Source: Pseudomonadota bacterium (GTDB lineage: Bacteria; Pseudomonadota; Alphaproteobacteria; Rhizobiales; Kaistiaceae). Taken from it: a stretch of DNA of 8,559 bases. Under the pieces are notes generated by a model, which did no database searches, was not told the DNA's origin, and saw only the letters and a list, made by a program, of their open reading frames with translations. How positions within the stretch are numbered: the stretch's first letter is position 1; every line of letters starts with the position of its first letter. Both the position numbers and the translations under genes were made by a program. Positions 1 to 6,377 of the stretch are shown in pieces. The DNA is taken from NCBI GenBank assembly GCA_023392225.1, contig JAEVZM010000251.1, positions 1 to 8,559 of the forward strand, given 5' to 3'.

Positions 1-1111
1 GGCCATGGCCGATGCGCGCATTGACCGCCTGTTCGGAGGCGCCCGCGGTCCGAACCGCCCGCTTCAGCGCGGAAATCGCGGGATCGTCGGCGCCGCGCGC
101 GGTGTAGACCAGCGGGCTGCGGCCGGCGCGAAGCGCCTCGCGCGCCGCAGCGATCGCCACGGCGAGCGCGTCGGCCCAGCGGTCCTCGTCGACCGCGGCA
201 GTGGCATCGAGCGGGATAGTGGCGAAGCCGTTGGCGGCGGCCCAGTCGATCTGCCGCGCCGTCACCGGCGAGCAGGAGCCCGAGACCGCGGCGATGCGCG
301 CCGGCCCGGCACGCTTCGGCGGCGGCGCGTCGCCGATCAGCCCGGCAGCCCGCCAGTAGGCGACCAGCGCATATTCGACGCCCTGGCTGCCGACGGCGAA
401 CAGATGGTCGCCCCGGTTCTCCCAGATGAGACGGCCGGCGGCGGCGAGGCTCGCCTCGTCGATCACGTCGAGGGCGACGATCTCAGCCCCCTCCCCGCGT
501 GCCCTGTCGAGCGCCGCGTCACCGTTGCCTGCGACGAGCGCGAGATAGTCGACGAGGCCGATGGGCCGGCTGGTCTGCTTGCCGAGATGGACGCGCACGT
601 CCGCCTCGTCCATCGGCGTGGTCGGATGGCGCGACACGGTGGGGTGGCGGTCGAGGCGGTAGCCGATGCCGTCGACCGAAGCGAAGAGGTTGCCGAACAG
701 CTGGTAGCGGTGGATGGCGGGCGCGGCGACCAGCATCGGGTGCCAGGCGCCGCCGAGCAGCGGCACGGCGAGGTCGATTGCCTTGCCGATCGAGCCGACC
801 TCCGGCGCGGAGTCGAAGGTCGAACAGACCTTGTAGTGGGTGAGCGGCGCCTCGAGGCTGGCCAGCACCGCGAACGCCGCCGGCAGGTTGTCCTCCATCC
901 AGCCCGGGTTCCGCGCCCGTGCCACGCCGGCAATGCCGATGCCGCGATAGCCCTTGAAGCGGGCGAGCTGGGCCGGGGTCGGCACGTCGAGAAAGAGCAC
1001 CGTCGGCAGGCCGGCGAAGGTGAGCACCTCCATCGTCGCGGCGGAGCCGGTGAAGTCGTCGCCGTAGAAGGCGACGAGCAGGCCATCGGGAGGTTCGTTG
1101 CGGGGGCTCAT
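1..1111 (-). CDS. oiaK: Four-carbon acid sugar kinase (DUF1537 family), OiaK-like, partial
   Basis: Likely phosphorylates a four- or five-carbon sugar acid in the cytoplasm; by context, 3-oxo-isoapionate to its 4-phosphate. About 370 codons are open from the ATG at 1111, and the 3' end is cut by the window edge. Family members run to roughly 420 residues, so perhaps 50 residues are missing. Visible signatures: an N-terminal GDDFTGSA (residues 17-24), KVCSTFDSAPEVGSIGKA around residues 93-110, a RYQLFGNLF stretch followed by RLDRHPTVSRHPTTPMDEAD, and a C-terminal-domain GSCSPVT near residue 277, which in this family belongs to the nucleotide-binding half. The start overlaps the stop of the RuBisCO-like gene (ATGA), which implies translational coupling and one transcript. 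Family assignment is firm. The exact substrate is inferred from the neighbours; other DUF1537 kinases act on threonate or erythronate. Confidence 0.85.
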   Translation of the reverse strand, partial: MSPRNEPPDGLLVAFYGDDFTGSAATMEVLTFAGLPTVLFLDVPTPAQLARFKGYRGIGIAGVARARNPGWMEDNLPAAFAVLASLEAPLTHYKVCSTFDSAPEVGSIGKAIDLAVPLLGGAWHPMLVAAPAIHRYQLFGNLFASVDGIGYRLDRHPTVSRHPTTPMDEADVRVHLGKQTSRPIGLVDYLALVAGNGDAALDRARGEGAEIVALDVIDEASLAAAGRLIWENRGDHLFAVGSQGVEYALVAYWRAAGLIGDAPPPKRAGPARIAAVSGSCSPVTARQIDWAAANGFATIPLDATAAVDEDRWADALAVAIAAAREALRAGRSPLVYTARGADDPAISALKRAVRTAGASEQAVNARIGHG

Positions 1112-2355
1112 CGCGCCAGCGCCTCGAGCGCCGCGGCGAGCGCCGGACGGGTGCGTGCGTGATCGGCGAGCGGGATGCCGGCGATCGCCGCCTCCCACGA
1201 CTCGCGAAGCGCCGCGACGCCGGCAGCGACGCCGCCCGGGTGGGCCATGATGCCGCCGCCCGCGGCGTAGATCAGGTCGGCAGTGCCGAGCACGGCATAG
1301 GTGTCGGGCGGCTGGCCGACGGTCTGGCCGGACGAGAACACCGGCATCGGGATGCACGGCTTGTCGGCGAACATCGGGGTCAGGAGGCTCCGCGCCGAGC
1401 GGATGACGCTATCGTCAGGCTCGCTGAACTTGTTGCGGAGGCCGTTGACGTGCATGTGGTCGGCGCCCGCCAGCCGCCACAGCTTCGACCAGGCCGGATA
1501 GGACCAGCCGAGCAATGGCGCCCGCGAGAGGTAGCCCCAGCCGTTGCGGTGCGCGTGGATCGGCAGCCGGGCATGACGGCGGAATTCGACCATGCCGACG
1601 AGGCCGACCGAGTTGAGGCTGACCATGACGCAGGTGCCGCCGAGCGCCTCGACCAGGTCGTGCCGGCGCCGCATCTCGTCGAGCTCGCCGGTAACGTTGA
1701 AGGCGTACATCACCTTCTTGCCGGTGCGCTCGGCATGGCGCTCGATCACCGCCATCACCGCGCGCGCCCGCGCCTCGAACGGACAGTCCGGCCCATTGGC
1801 CTGGAGCTCGTCGTCCTTGATGAAATCGATGCCGCCGGCGGCGAGCAGGTCGACGAGCTCGGCCGTGCCCTCGGGCGACAGGCCGACGCTCGGCTTGACG
1901 ATGGTGCCGATCAGCGGTCCGTCCGCGACGCCGGAGAGCGCGCGCGTGCCGGGGATGCCGAACTGCGGCCCCGGATAGCGGACGGCGAAGGCCTCCGGCA
2001 GGTCGATGTCGAGGATGCGGAGCCCGGAGAATTGCTGGAGCTCGAAGAGGTTGCCGGCGACGGTGGCGACAAGGTTGGGCAGCGACGGGCCGAGATTGCC
2101 GAGCGGCCACGACAGCTCGGCCTCGCAGCGGTGATAGACGTCACCCGTCTTCGCGCCGGGTAGGCTCGGCGTCGCGACATCCTCGATGAGGCTCAGGCTC
2201 TCGATGCGGGCACCGGCGCGGGCCTTCAGCTCGGGCGTCTCGCCCGGCACGGCGACGAAGGTCCCGGAGGACTGCTCGCCGGCCATGACCTCGACGGCGC
2301 GACGCGGATCGTCGGCCGTCTCGATCAGGTATCGCGCCCGGATTCGGTCACTCAT
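1108..2355 (-). CDS. oiaX: RuBisCO-like protein, OiaX-like 3-oxo-isoapionate-4-phosphate transcarboxylase/hydrolase
   Basis: A 415-residue form IV RuBisCO large-chain homologue. OiaX enzymes convert 3-oxo-isoapionate 4-phosphate to 3-phosphoglycerate and glycolate. The alpha/beta barrel keeps the RuBisCO active-site series: K154 in the TIVKPS strand (K175 in spinach numbering), K180-DDE with K180 at the carbamylated lysine (K201) and D182/E183 at the metal ligands, H269-R270 (H294-R295), H302 (H327), and K309 (loop-6 K334). Phosphate-site loops are at 341-343 (S-S-G instead of S-G-G) and 366-368 (GGG). The N-terminal domain is unlike that of true RuBisCO, and there is no small subunit or phosphoribulokinase nearby. 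The ATG at 2355 has only a weak ribosome site, but the stop of a short leader ORF overlaps it. The OiaX call rests on pairing with an OiaK-type kinase and an ApnL-type lactonase; the superfamily call is near certain. Confidence 0.85.
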   Translation of the reverse strand: MSDRIRARYLIETADDPRRAVEVMAGEQSSGTFVAVPGETPELKARAGARIESLSLIEDVATPSLPGAKTGDVYHRCEAELSWPLGNLGPSLPNLVATVAGNLFELQQFSGLRILDIDLPEAFAVRYPGPQFGIPGTRALSGVADGPLIGTIVKPSVGLSPEGTAELVDLLAAGGIDFIKDDELQANGPDCPFEARARAVMAVIERHAERTGKKVMYAFNVTGELDEMRRRHDLVEALGGTCVMVSLNSVGLVGMVEFRRHARLPIHAHRNGWGYLSRAPLLGWSYPAWSKLWRLAGADHMHVNGLRNKFSEPDDSVIRSARSLLTPMFADKPCIPMPVFSSGQTVGQPPDTYAVLGTADLIYAAGGGIMAHPGGVAAGVAALRESWEAAIAGIPLADHARTRPALAAALEALAR

Positions 2356-2432
2356 GCCGACCCCGAGGCTCGGCGGAATGCGCGAACGGAAACGGATGAT
2401 GCGGCGCGGATGGCGCTCACGATCCTCCCCAT
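2352..2432 (-). other. Possible leader ORF overlapping the RuBisCO-like start
   Basis: A short reading frame starts at GTG 2420 (22 codons) or ATG 2432 (26 codons) and stops with TGA at 2352-2354. That stop overlaps the ATG of the RuBisCO-like gene in an ATGA. A GGGGAGG stretch lies just before the GTG, with a short 3-nt spacing, and is the best purine-rich site in the gap; the RuBisCO-like ATG itself has none as good. The peptide is Ala/Ser/Arg-rich and matches nothing I recognise. It may be a coupling leader, or a chance ORF in GC-rich DNA. Confidence 0.25.
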
Positions 2433-2455
2433 GGATGCATCGTTCTTGTCGTTGC

Positions 2456-2470
2456 TATACTCATTATACC
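2456..2470 (-). promoter_or_regulatory. Candidate NanR-type operator (direct repeat)
   Basis: The minus strand reads GGTATAATGAGTATA: a perfect GGTATA followed 9 bases later by AGTATA (5 of 6). E. coli NanR binds GGTATA repeats at the same 9-base step. The regulator encoded just upstream has a NanR-like winged helix, so it is the natural candidate to bind here. The repeat contains the -10 hexamer of the presumed oiaX promoter, which would favour repression by occlusion. The sequence match is seen directly; binding is inferred. Confidence 0.5.
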
Positions 2471-2489
2471 ACTGGGGCCGCAGGAACAA
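2463..2489 (-). promoter_or_regulatory. Probable sigma-70-type promoter for oiaX-oiaK
   Basis: A perfect TATAAT on the minus strand (2463-2468) stands out in otherwise very GC-rich DNA. A TTGTTC at 2484-2489 could serve as the -35, at a short 15-base spacing; shifting one base to GTTGTT gives 16. Transcription would begin near 2456, leaving a leader of about 100 nt before the RuBisCO-like ATG. The rest of the 167-bp gap (2356-2522) holds only the operator and the small ORF listed separately. I see no convincing terminator for the upstream gene. Confidence 0.5.
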
Positions 2490-2522
2490 CGGCGGAGGGC
2501 CGGCTGCTCAAATTTCGCGCAG

Positions 2523-4430
2523 TCAGCCGGTGGCGAAGAGAACCGCGTAGGGACCGAGCACGACGCTGCCGCCGAGGGCCGCCCCGTCGGCCGACGACCA
2601 TGCCGGGTCGGTGGCCGCGGCATCGAAGCTCACGGTGTCGAGCACCCGGCCCTTGAGGCCCGCCGGCAGCGACAGCGACACCGGCTCGGCACCCTGGTTC
2701 GCGACCAGCATCCGGCGCGTGCCGCCGTCCTGCCAGGCGAGGCCGGCGACACCCCGACCGGCCATGGCGAGCGGGAGGCGCGGCTTGCCGCCGGCATTGC
2801 CGAGCGCCGCCATCACGTGGAAGACGGGATGGAGCGTGCCATCCTTCGCGGACATACCCTGCGGTCCGGCGAGGTGGTTGAGCGCCAGCGTCGCGACCTC
2901 CGTCGCCGCGATCGCCGCGGCATAGCCCACCGACCAGGCGGCGGCGAACAGGCCCGCCTGGCGCGGGTCATCCTCGGCCATGGCGATGCGCTTCCGGTCC
3001 GGGTTCGGCGCGGTGGCCTTGCCATAGGGATTGTGGCGCATGCCGATAGAGGACGGGCCGACGTGGAGCGGCTTGCCCGCGGCCATCGCCGCCATCGAGG
3101 CGACCACCGCCGGCAGCGCCTCCATGGTCTCCATCACCGAGGTGTCGTCGCCGGCATGGACGATCGGCGCGGTGGTGCAGGTGACGGCGTCGACGGTGGC
3201 GATCGGCGGGCGCTTGCGGTTCAGCTCGGTGAAGTAGCTCAGCATGCCGCCGAGGATCTGCGCCTCGGGGAACGCCTTCCGCGCCTCGTTGTAGATGTGG
3301 GCGAGGTCGGCGACCTCGGGCCACGGACCGACCGGCTGGGTCGACTTGAGATAGGGCGCGGGACAGGCGATCACCCGCACCGGCTTCAGCCCGGCCTCGG
3401 CGGAGGCCCTCGCCGCCGCCGCGAGCTCCGGCCCGGGCGACTTGCCGGCCGGCAGCACCAGCTCGAGCTGCACCGCAGCGCCGAGATCAGTGGCGATGCG
3501 GGCGTAGTCGCGGAGCACGGCGACGAGGTCGGACGCATCGGACTCGGCATAGGCGGTGATGAATTGCGGGCGAAGCGAGGCCGCCGGGCCGATCCCGCCG
3601 CGATGCTGCGGCATGAGGCCGAGGCCGATCGCGGGGATCGTGCCGCCCTCCCCGTCTTCGAGCGCGACGCTGGCCGTCCCTGCCCCCGGACCGACGGCCG
3701 GGGCCGCGGTGCCCTCGAAGGTCAACGCGATGCGCTGGGTGATCCGATCGCCCTTCTCGATCCGGAACGGCCACGGGTCGAGCAGCGAGCAGACATAGGT
3801 CTTGTACGAAGCGTCGGTCCAGTTCCGCTGGTCCTCCATCTCGTAGATGGTCTCAGCGTCGCGCGGGAGCGAGGCCTCCATCCGGCAGGTGACGTAGAGT
3901 CCCGGCGTCACCTCGTGGCGGAGCGCGCGAATGTCGAGGATCGGCTGGTCGGGCTGGATCAGCGCGGGAAACCGGGTCTCGAGCGTCGAGCCGTCCTTGC
4001 GGGTGACGGTCACCGGCTCGCCGGCGACGCCGATGATGGGATGGAGCACCACGAAGCCGGTGCGGTTGGTGTCGAAGCTGGAAAAGGCCTCGGCGTCGGC
4101 GCGAACCTCGAGCCGGCCGTCGGAATGACCCTCGATGGCGAGGCGGAAGCGGTAGTCGATATCGTCCTGCTGGACGACGCCGTCGAGCTCGAGCAGGAAG
4201 CCGTCGGCAGTCTCCTCGCGGCGCACCGGCGTGAACTTCGCCGGCGGCGTCCGCCAGCTCGAATCGCGGACGAGATAATCGATGCCGCGGATCGCCTCGT
4301 GGCCGTTGTAGCGGACATAGCGCACCGCGCCGCCCTCGACCTCGACCGACAGCGGTCCGGCGGAGAGCCGGGTCGGCTCGATCCGCGGTTCCTCGGTCCC
4401 GTAGGTCTTCAGCGCCTCGCTCATCGACAT
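2523..4430 (-). other. Lactonase part with its own plausible start (apnL as a separate gene)
   Basis: The lactonase homology begins at Met codons at 4430 and 4424 (fusion residues 253 and 255), giving a 635- or 633-residue protein, about the length expected for a free-standing D-apionate lactonase. The run of seven G followed by AA lies 8-10 nt before ATG 4430 and could act as a weak ribosome site. Independent initiation would therefore yield a normal lactonase whatever the frame upstream. This is an alternative product of the fused gene, not an additional locus. Confidence 0.5.
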
Positions 4431-5186
4431 GGCGTCATTTCCCCCCCAATGCAACACCGGCGCCCAGTGGCCCCGTTCCTCAAGCTTGCGATAGAGCGCG
4501 TTGCCGCGCGAGATGTGGTCGTGCATCGCCGAGGCCGCAGCGTCCGGGTCGCCGGCGGCGATGGCGTCGAAGATGCGCCGGTGCTCCGCGATGGTGAGAT
4601 CCTCGGCGCCCTGCACCCGGACGAGATGACTGTAGTAGACGCTCAGCCATCCGAACATGGCCTCGACCAGCGCCGGAAAGATCGGGTTGCCGCTCATCAC
4701 CGCGATCTCGCGATGGAACTCCATGTCGCGCGGCAGGAACTCGTCCAGCTTCTGGCGGGCGCGCTCGTGGGCGCTGAGCCGCTCCCGGAGGCGCGTCACG
4801 CCGGCCGGCGTCGCCATGGTCGCGGCCCGCTGGGCAAGCCCGGTCTCGAGGAAGCGCCGCGCATCCTTGAGATGCTCGAGGTTGCCGGGCTCGGCATGGA
4901 GGAGATGACTGGCACTGCCGGCGATCTGGTCGATGATCTTCTCGGCCGTCGGCAGCGTGACCCGGGCGCGCTCGCCATGGGTGACCTGGATGATGCCGTC
5001 GCGCTCCAGCGCCTGCAGGGCCTCGCGCACGGCGGGCCGACCGACCTGGTAGCTCTGCATCAGGTCGCGCTCGCTGGGCAGCTGATCGCCGGCCCGGAAC
5101 TCGCCCGCGCGGATACGTTCCAGAAGGCGGTCGCGGACCTCCTGGAAGAGCTTGCGGCGGGTGATGGGCGCGACGACGTCGACCAT
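2523..5186 (-). CDS. apnL: Fused FadR/NanR-type GntR regulator and D-apionate lactonase (ApnL-like)
   Basis: One uninterrupted 887-residue frame with two unrelated parts. Residues 1-~240 are a FadR-subfamily GntR repressor: a winged helix with QLPSERDL (35-42), GRPAVREAL (49-57) and the NanR-like wing HGERARV (70-76), then an FCD effector domain whose expected metal ligands are present (D154, H158, H202, H224). Residues from about 253 match D-apionate lactonase: an N-terminal beta domain with DQRNWTDASYK (about 452-462), a barrel domain with YFTELNRKRPP (about 651-661) and VGPSSIGMRHNPYG (709-722), and a C-terminal beta sandwich ending near VVLGPYAVLF. ApnL hydrolyses D-apionolactone to D-apionate. 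ATG 5186 is chosen because AGGAAG lies 7 nt upstream; the longer start at 5237 falls inside the likely promoter. The 12-residue linker is encoded over a seven-G run, so the fusion may be genuine, phase-variable or a base-call error. Confidence 0.85.
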   Translation of the reverse strand: MVDVVAPITRRKLFQEVRDRLLERIRAGEFRAGDQLPSERDLMQSYQVGRPAVREALQALERDGIIQVTHGERARVTLPTAEKIIDQIAGSASHLLHAEPGNLEHLKDARRFLETGLAQRAATMATPAGVTRLRERLSAHERARQKLDEFLPRDMEFHREIAVMSGNPIFPALVEAMFGWLSVYYSHLVRVQGAEDLTIAEHRRIFDAIAAGDPDAAASAMHDHISRGNALYRKLEERGHWAPVLHWGGNDAMSMSEALKTYGTEEPRIEPTRLSAGPLSVEVEGGAVRYVRYNGHEAIRGIDYLVRDSSWRTPPAKFTPVRREETADGFLLELDGVVQQDDIDYRFRLAIEGHSDGRLEVRADAEAFSSFDTNRTGFVVLHPIIGVAGEPVTVTRKDGSTLETRFPALIQPDQPILDIRALRHEVTPGLYVTCRMEASLPRDAETIYEMEDQRNWTDASYKTYVCSLLDPWPFRIEKGDRITQRIALTFEGTAAPAVGPGAGTASVALEDGEGGTIPAIGLGLMPQHRGGIGPAASLRPQFITAYAESDASDLVAVLRDYARIATDLGAAVQLELVLPAGKSPGPELAAAARASAEAGLKPVRVIACPAPYLKSTQPVGPWPEVADLAHIYNEARKAFPEAQILGGMLSYFTELNRKRPPIATVDAVTCTTAPIVHAGDDTSVMETMEALPAVVASMAAMAAGKPLHVGPSSIGMRHNPYGKATAPNPDRKRIAMAEDDPRQAGLFAAAWSVGYAAAIAATEVATLALNHLAGPQGMSAKDGTLHPVFHVMAALGNAGGKPRLPLAMAGRGVAGLAWQDGGTRRMLVANQGAEPVSLSLPAGLKGRVLDTVSFDAAATDPAWSSADGAALGGSVVLGPYAVLFATG
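4441..4447 (-). repeat. Seven-base mononucleotide run at the regulator-lactonase junction
   Basis: Seven C on the plus strand (G on the coding strand). With seven, the frame stays open across regulator and lactonase. With eight, the regulator would end at a TGA after the codons GGG AAA, four bases before ATG 4430. With six, it would end at a TGA overlapping ATG 4424 (ATGA). Both indel outcomes produce a typical two-gene arrangement, so the run decides whether a fusion protein exists. Confidence 0.9.
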
Positions 5187-5193
5187 GGTGTGA

Positions 5194-5199
5194 CTTCCT
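5194..5199 (-). promoter_or_regulatory. Ribosome binding site that sets the regulator start
   Basis: AGGAAG on the minus strand, 7 nt before the ATG at 5186. This is the best Shine-Dalgarno match among the three in-frame Met codons (5237, 5213, 5186), and only the 5186 start leaves room for the promoter upstream. Confidence 0.65.
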
Positions 5200-5208
5200 G
5201 ATGACCTG

Positions 5209-5237
5209 ATCATGACGCCGGGCGCGCGGTTTGCCAA
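5209..5237 (-). promoter_or_regulatory. Probable promoter of the regulator-lactonase gene
   Basis: TTGGCA (-35, 5232-5237), a 17-base spacer, then CATGAT (-10, 5209-5214) on the minus strand. Five of six and four of six bases match the sigma-70 consensus at ideal spacing. The start point would be near 5202, giving a leader of about 16 nt that contains the AGGAAG site. A direct repeat of ATCAGG with an 8-base step (5197-5202 and 5205-5210) covers the start point and could be an autoregulatory site; that is speculative. Confidence 0.45.
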
Positions 5238-5271
5238 CTGGCCGCAGGGATCGGTTCCCTCGGCCGTCGCG

Positions 5272-5300
5272 TTGACGCATGACGGACCGCTCAGCTACAT
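5272..5300 (+). promoter_or_regulatory. Probable promoter of the divergent deacylase operon
   Basis: TTGACG (5272-5277), a 17-base spacer, then CTACAT (5295-5300). This is close to the rhizobial housekeeping promoter pattern CTTGAC-N17-CTATAT (five of six at the -10). Transcription would begin near 5307, about 45 nt before the ATG at 5352. Confidence 0.5.
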
Positions 5301-5303
5301 CCG

Positions 5304-5316
5304 AAGGGTATCCCTT
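5304..5316. promoter_or_regulatory. Inverted repeat over the predicted start point
   Basis: AAGGG-TAT-CCCTT, five-base arms around a three-base centre, placed exactly at the predicted +1 of the plus-strand operon. It contains GGTATC, one base from the GGTATA half-site seen upstream of oiaX, but there is no second half-site at the NanR spacing. It could be an operator for the adjacent regulator or for another protein. Confidence 0.35.
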
Positions 5317-5351
5317 CCCGTACTGCCGCGCCACGCGGCAAAGGCCACGGA

Positions 5352-6377
5352 ATGTCCGCCCCCAAACCGAAATCCACCGCCTTCACCACCGTCGATCTCG
5401 ATGCGCCCGGCAAGCAGGTCGGCTTCGTGATGATCCCCCATTCCCCAGACGACGACGCCTGGGGTGCGACCCGCCTGCCGATTGCCGTGATTGCCAACGG
5501 GGACGGCCCGACGGCGATCCTCGAGGGCGGCAACCACGGCGACGAGTACGAGGGACCGATCACCATCACCGAGTTGATCCGCGAGCTCGATCCGAACGAC
5601 GTGACTGGCCGACTGATCCTGATGCCGGCCAACAACGTCCACGCGGTGATCGCCGGCAAGCGCACCTCCTCGGTCGACGGGCTCAACCTCAACCGCACCT
5701 TCCCGGGCGATCCGATCGGCACCATCACGCAGCAGATCGCCGCCTTCCTCGACCAGGAGATCTTCCCGCGCGGCGACGCCTTCCTCGACCTCCATTCCGG
5801 CGGCTCGTCGCTCGACATCCTGCCGAGCGCGGTGATCGAGCCGGCCGACGACCCCGCGCTGATGCAGAAGAACATCGCCGCAGCCCGCGCCTTCGGCGCC
5901 GACTACACGGTGGTGATCCCCAACCTCGGCGATCCGCGCACCGCGACCGCCTGCGCCACCCGCCACGGCCTCGTCACCATGGGCACCGAGATGGCCGGCG
6001 GCGGCACGGTGTCGCGCGAGGCGCTGGCGCTCTGCCGCACGGGCGTGCGGAACGTCCTCGTCCATCTCGGCATCCTCCCCGAGCGCTTCGCGACGCCGAT
6101 CAGCGGCAAGGATCAGGTGCTCGACATGCCCGGCGCCGGCTCCTACGTCTTCGCCACGATGGACGGCATCTTCGAGTCCTTCGACCCGCTCGGGGCAAAG
6201 GTCCGCAAGGGCGATCCCTGCGGCCGCATCCACTGCACCTGGGACGCCACCCGCGAGCCCGAGACGCTCTATTACGGCGCCGACGGCATCCTCTACGGCC
6301 GCCGCCAGCCGGGCCGCGTGCGCCCCGGCAACTGCGTGCTGAACGTCGCCACGCCCTATGAAGGACCAAACCTGTGA
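5352..6377 (+). CDS. M14-type zinc deacylase (AstE/AspA family), DoeB-like
   Basis: A 341-residue cytoplasmic amidohydrolase that should remove an acyl group from an amino acid-like substrate. Zinc ligands are H62 and E65 in GGNHGDEYEG and H148 in DLHSGG. The substrate-binding NLNRTFPG has R115, and E213 in TEMAGGG is the likely catalytic glutamate. Length and the motif order HSPDDDAWGA...GGNHGDEYEGP...TEMAGGG resemble DoeB, the N-acetyl-L-2,4-diaminobutyrate deacetylase of ectoine breakdown (called EutE in rhizobia). No signal peptide is visible. The start has AAAGG 7 nt upstream. It is the first gene of the plus-strand operon and overlaps the next gene by 1-4 bp. Family is firm. The substrate is not, since DoeA and EutC are absent from the window. 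Confidence 0.85.
   Translation: MSAPKPKSTAFTTVDLDAPGKQVGFVMIPHSPDDDAWGATRLPIAVIANGDGPTAILEGGNHGDEYEGPITITELIRELDPNDVTGRLILMPANNVHAVIAGKRTSSVDGLNLNRTFPGDPIGTITQQIAAFLDQEIFPRGDAFLDLHSGGSSLDILPSAVIEPADDPALMQKNIAAARAFGADYTVVIPNLGDPRTATACATRHGLVTMGTEMAGGGTVSREALALCRTGVRNVLVHLGILPERFATPISGKDQVLDMPGAGSYVFATMDGIFESFDPLGAKVRKGDPCGRIHCTWDATREPETLYYGADGILYGRRQPGRVRPGNCVLNVATPYEGPNL

Noticed and set aside
5..1162. Plus-strand 385-codon open frame opposite the kinase gene
   Set aside because: Arg/Gly/Ala-rich, no recognisable domain, and directly antisense to a gene with clear family motifs; typical of GC-rich coding DNA.
2356..2522. Rho-independent terminator after the lactonase stop
   Set aside because: No GC stem followed by a T run on the minus strand; only a promoter, operator and small ORF are visible.
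2817..5201. Plus-strand 794-codon open frame opposite the regulator-lactonase gene
   Set aside because: Low-complexity Arg/Gly/Asp/His composition with no known domain; a mirror frame of the minus-strand gene, whose domains are clear.
5187..5237. Longer N-terminus of the regulator (start at 5237 or 5213)
   Set aside because: The extra 17 residues look unlike the family, the 5237 ATG lies in the -35 region and the 5213 ATG in the -10 of the likely promoter, and the best ribosome site serves 5186.
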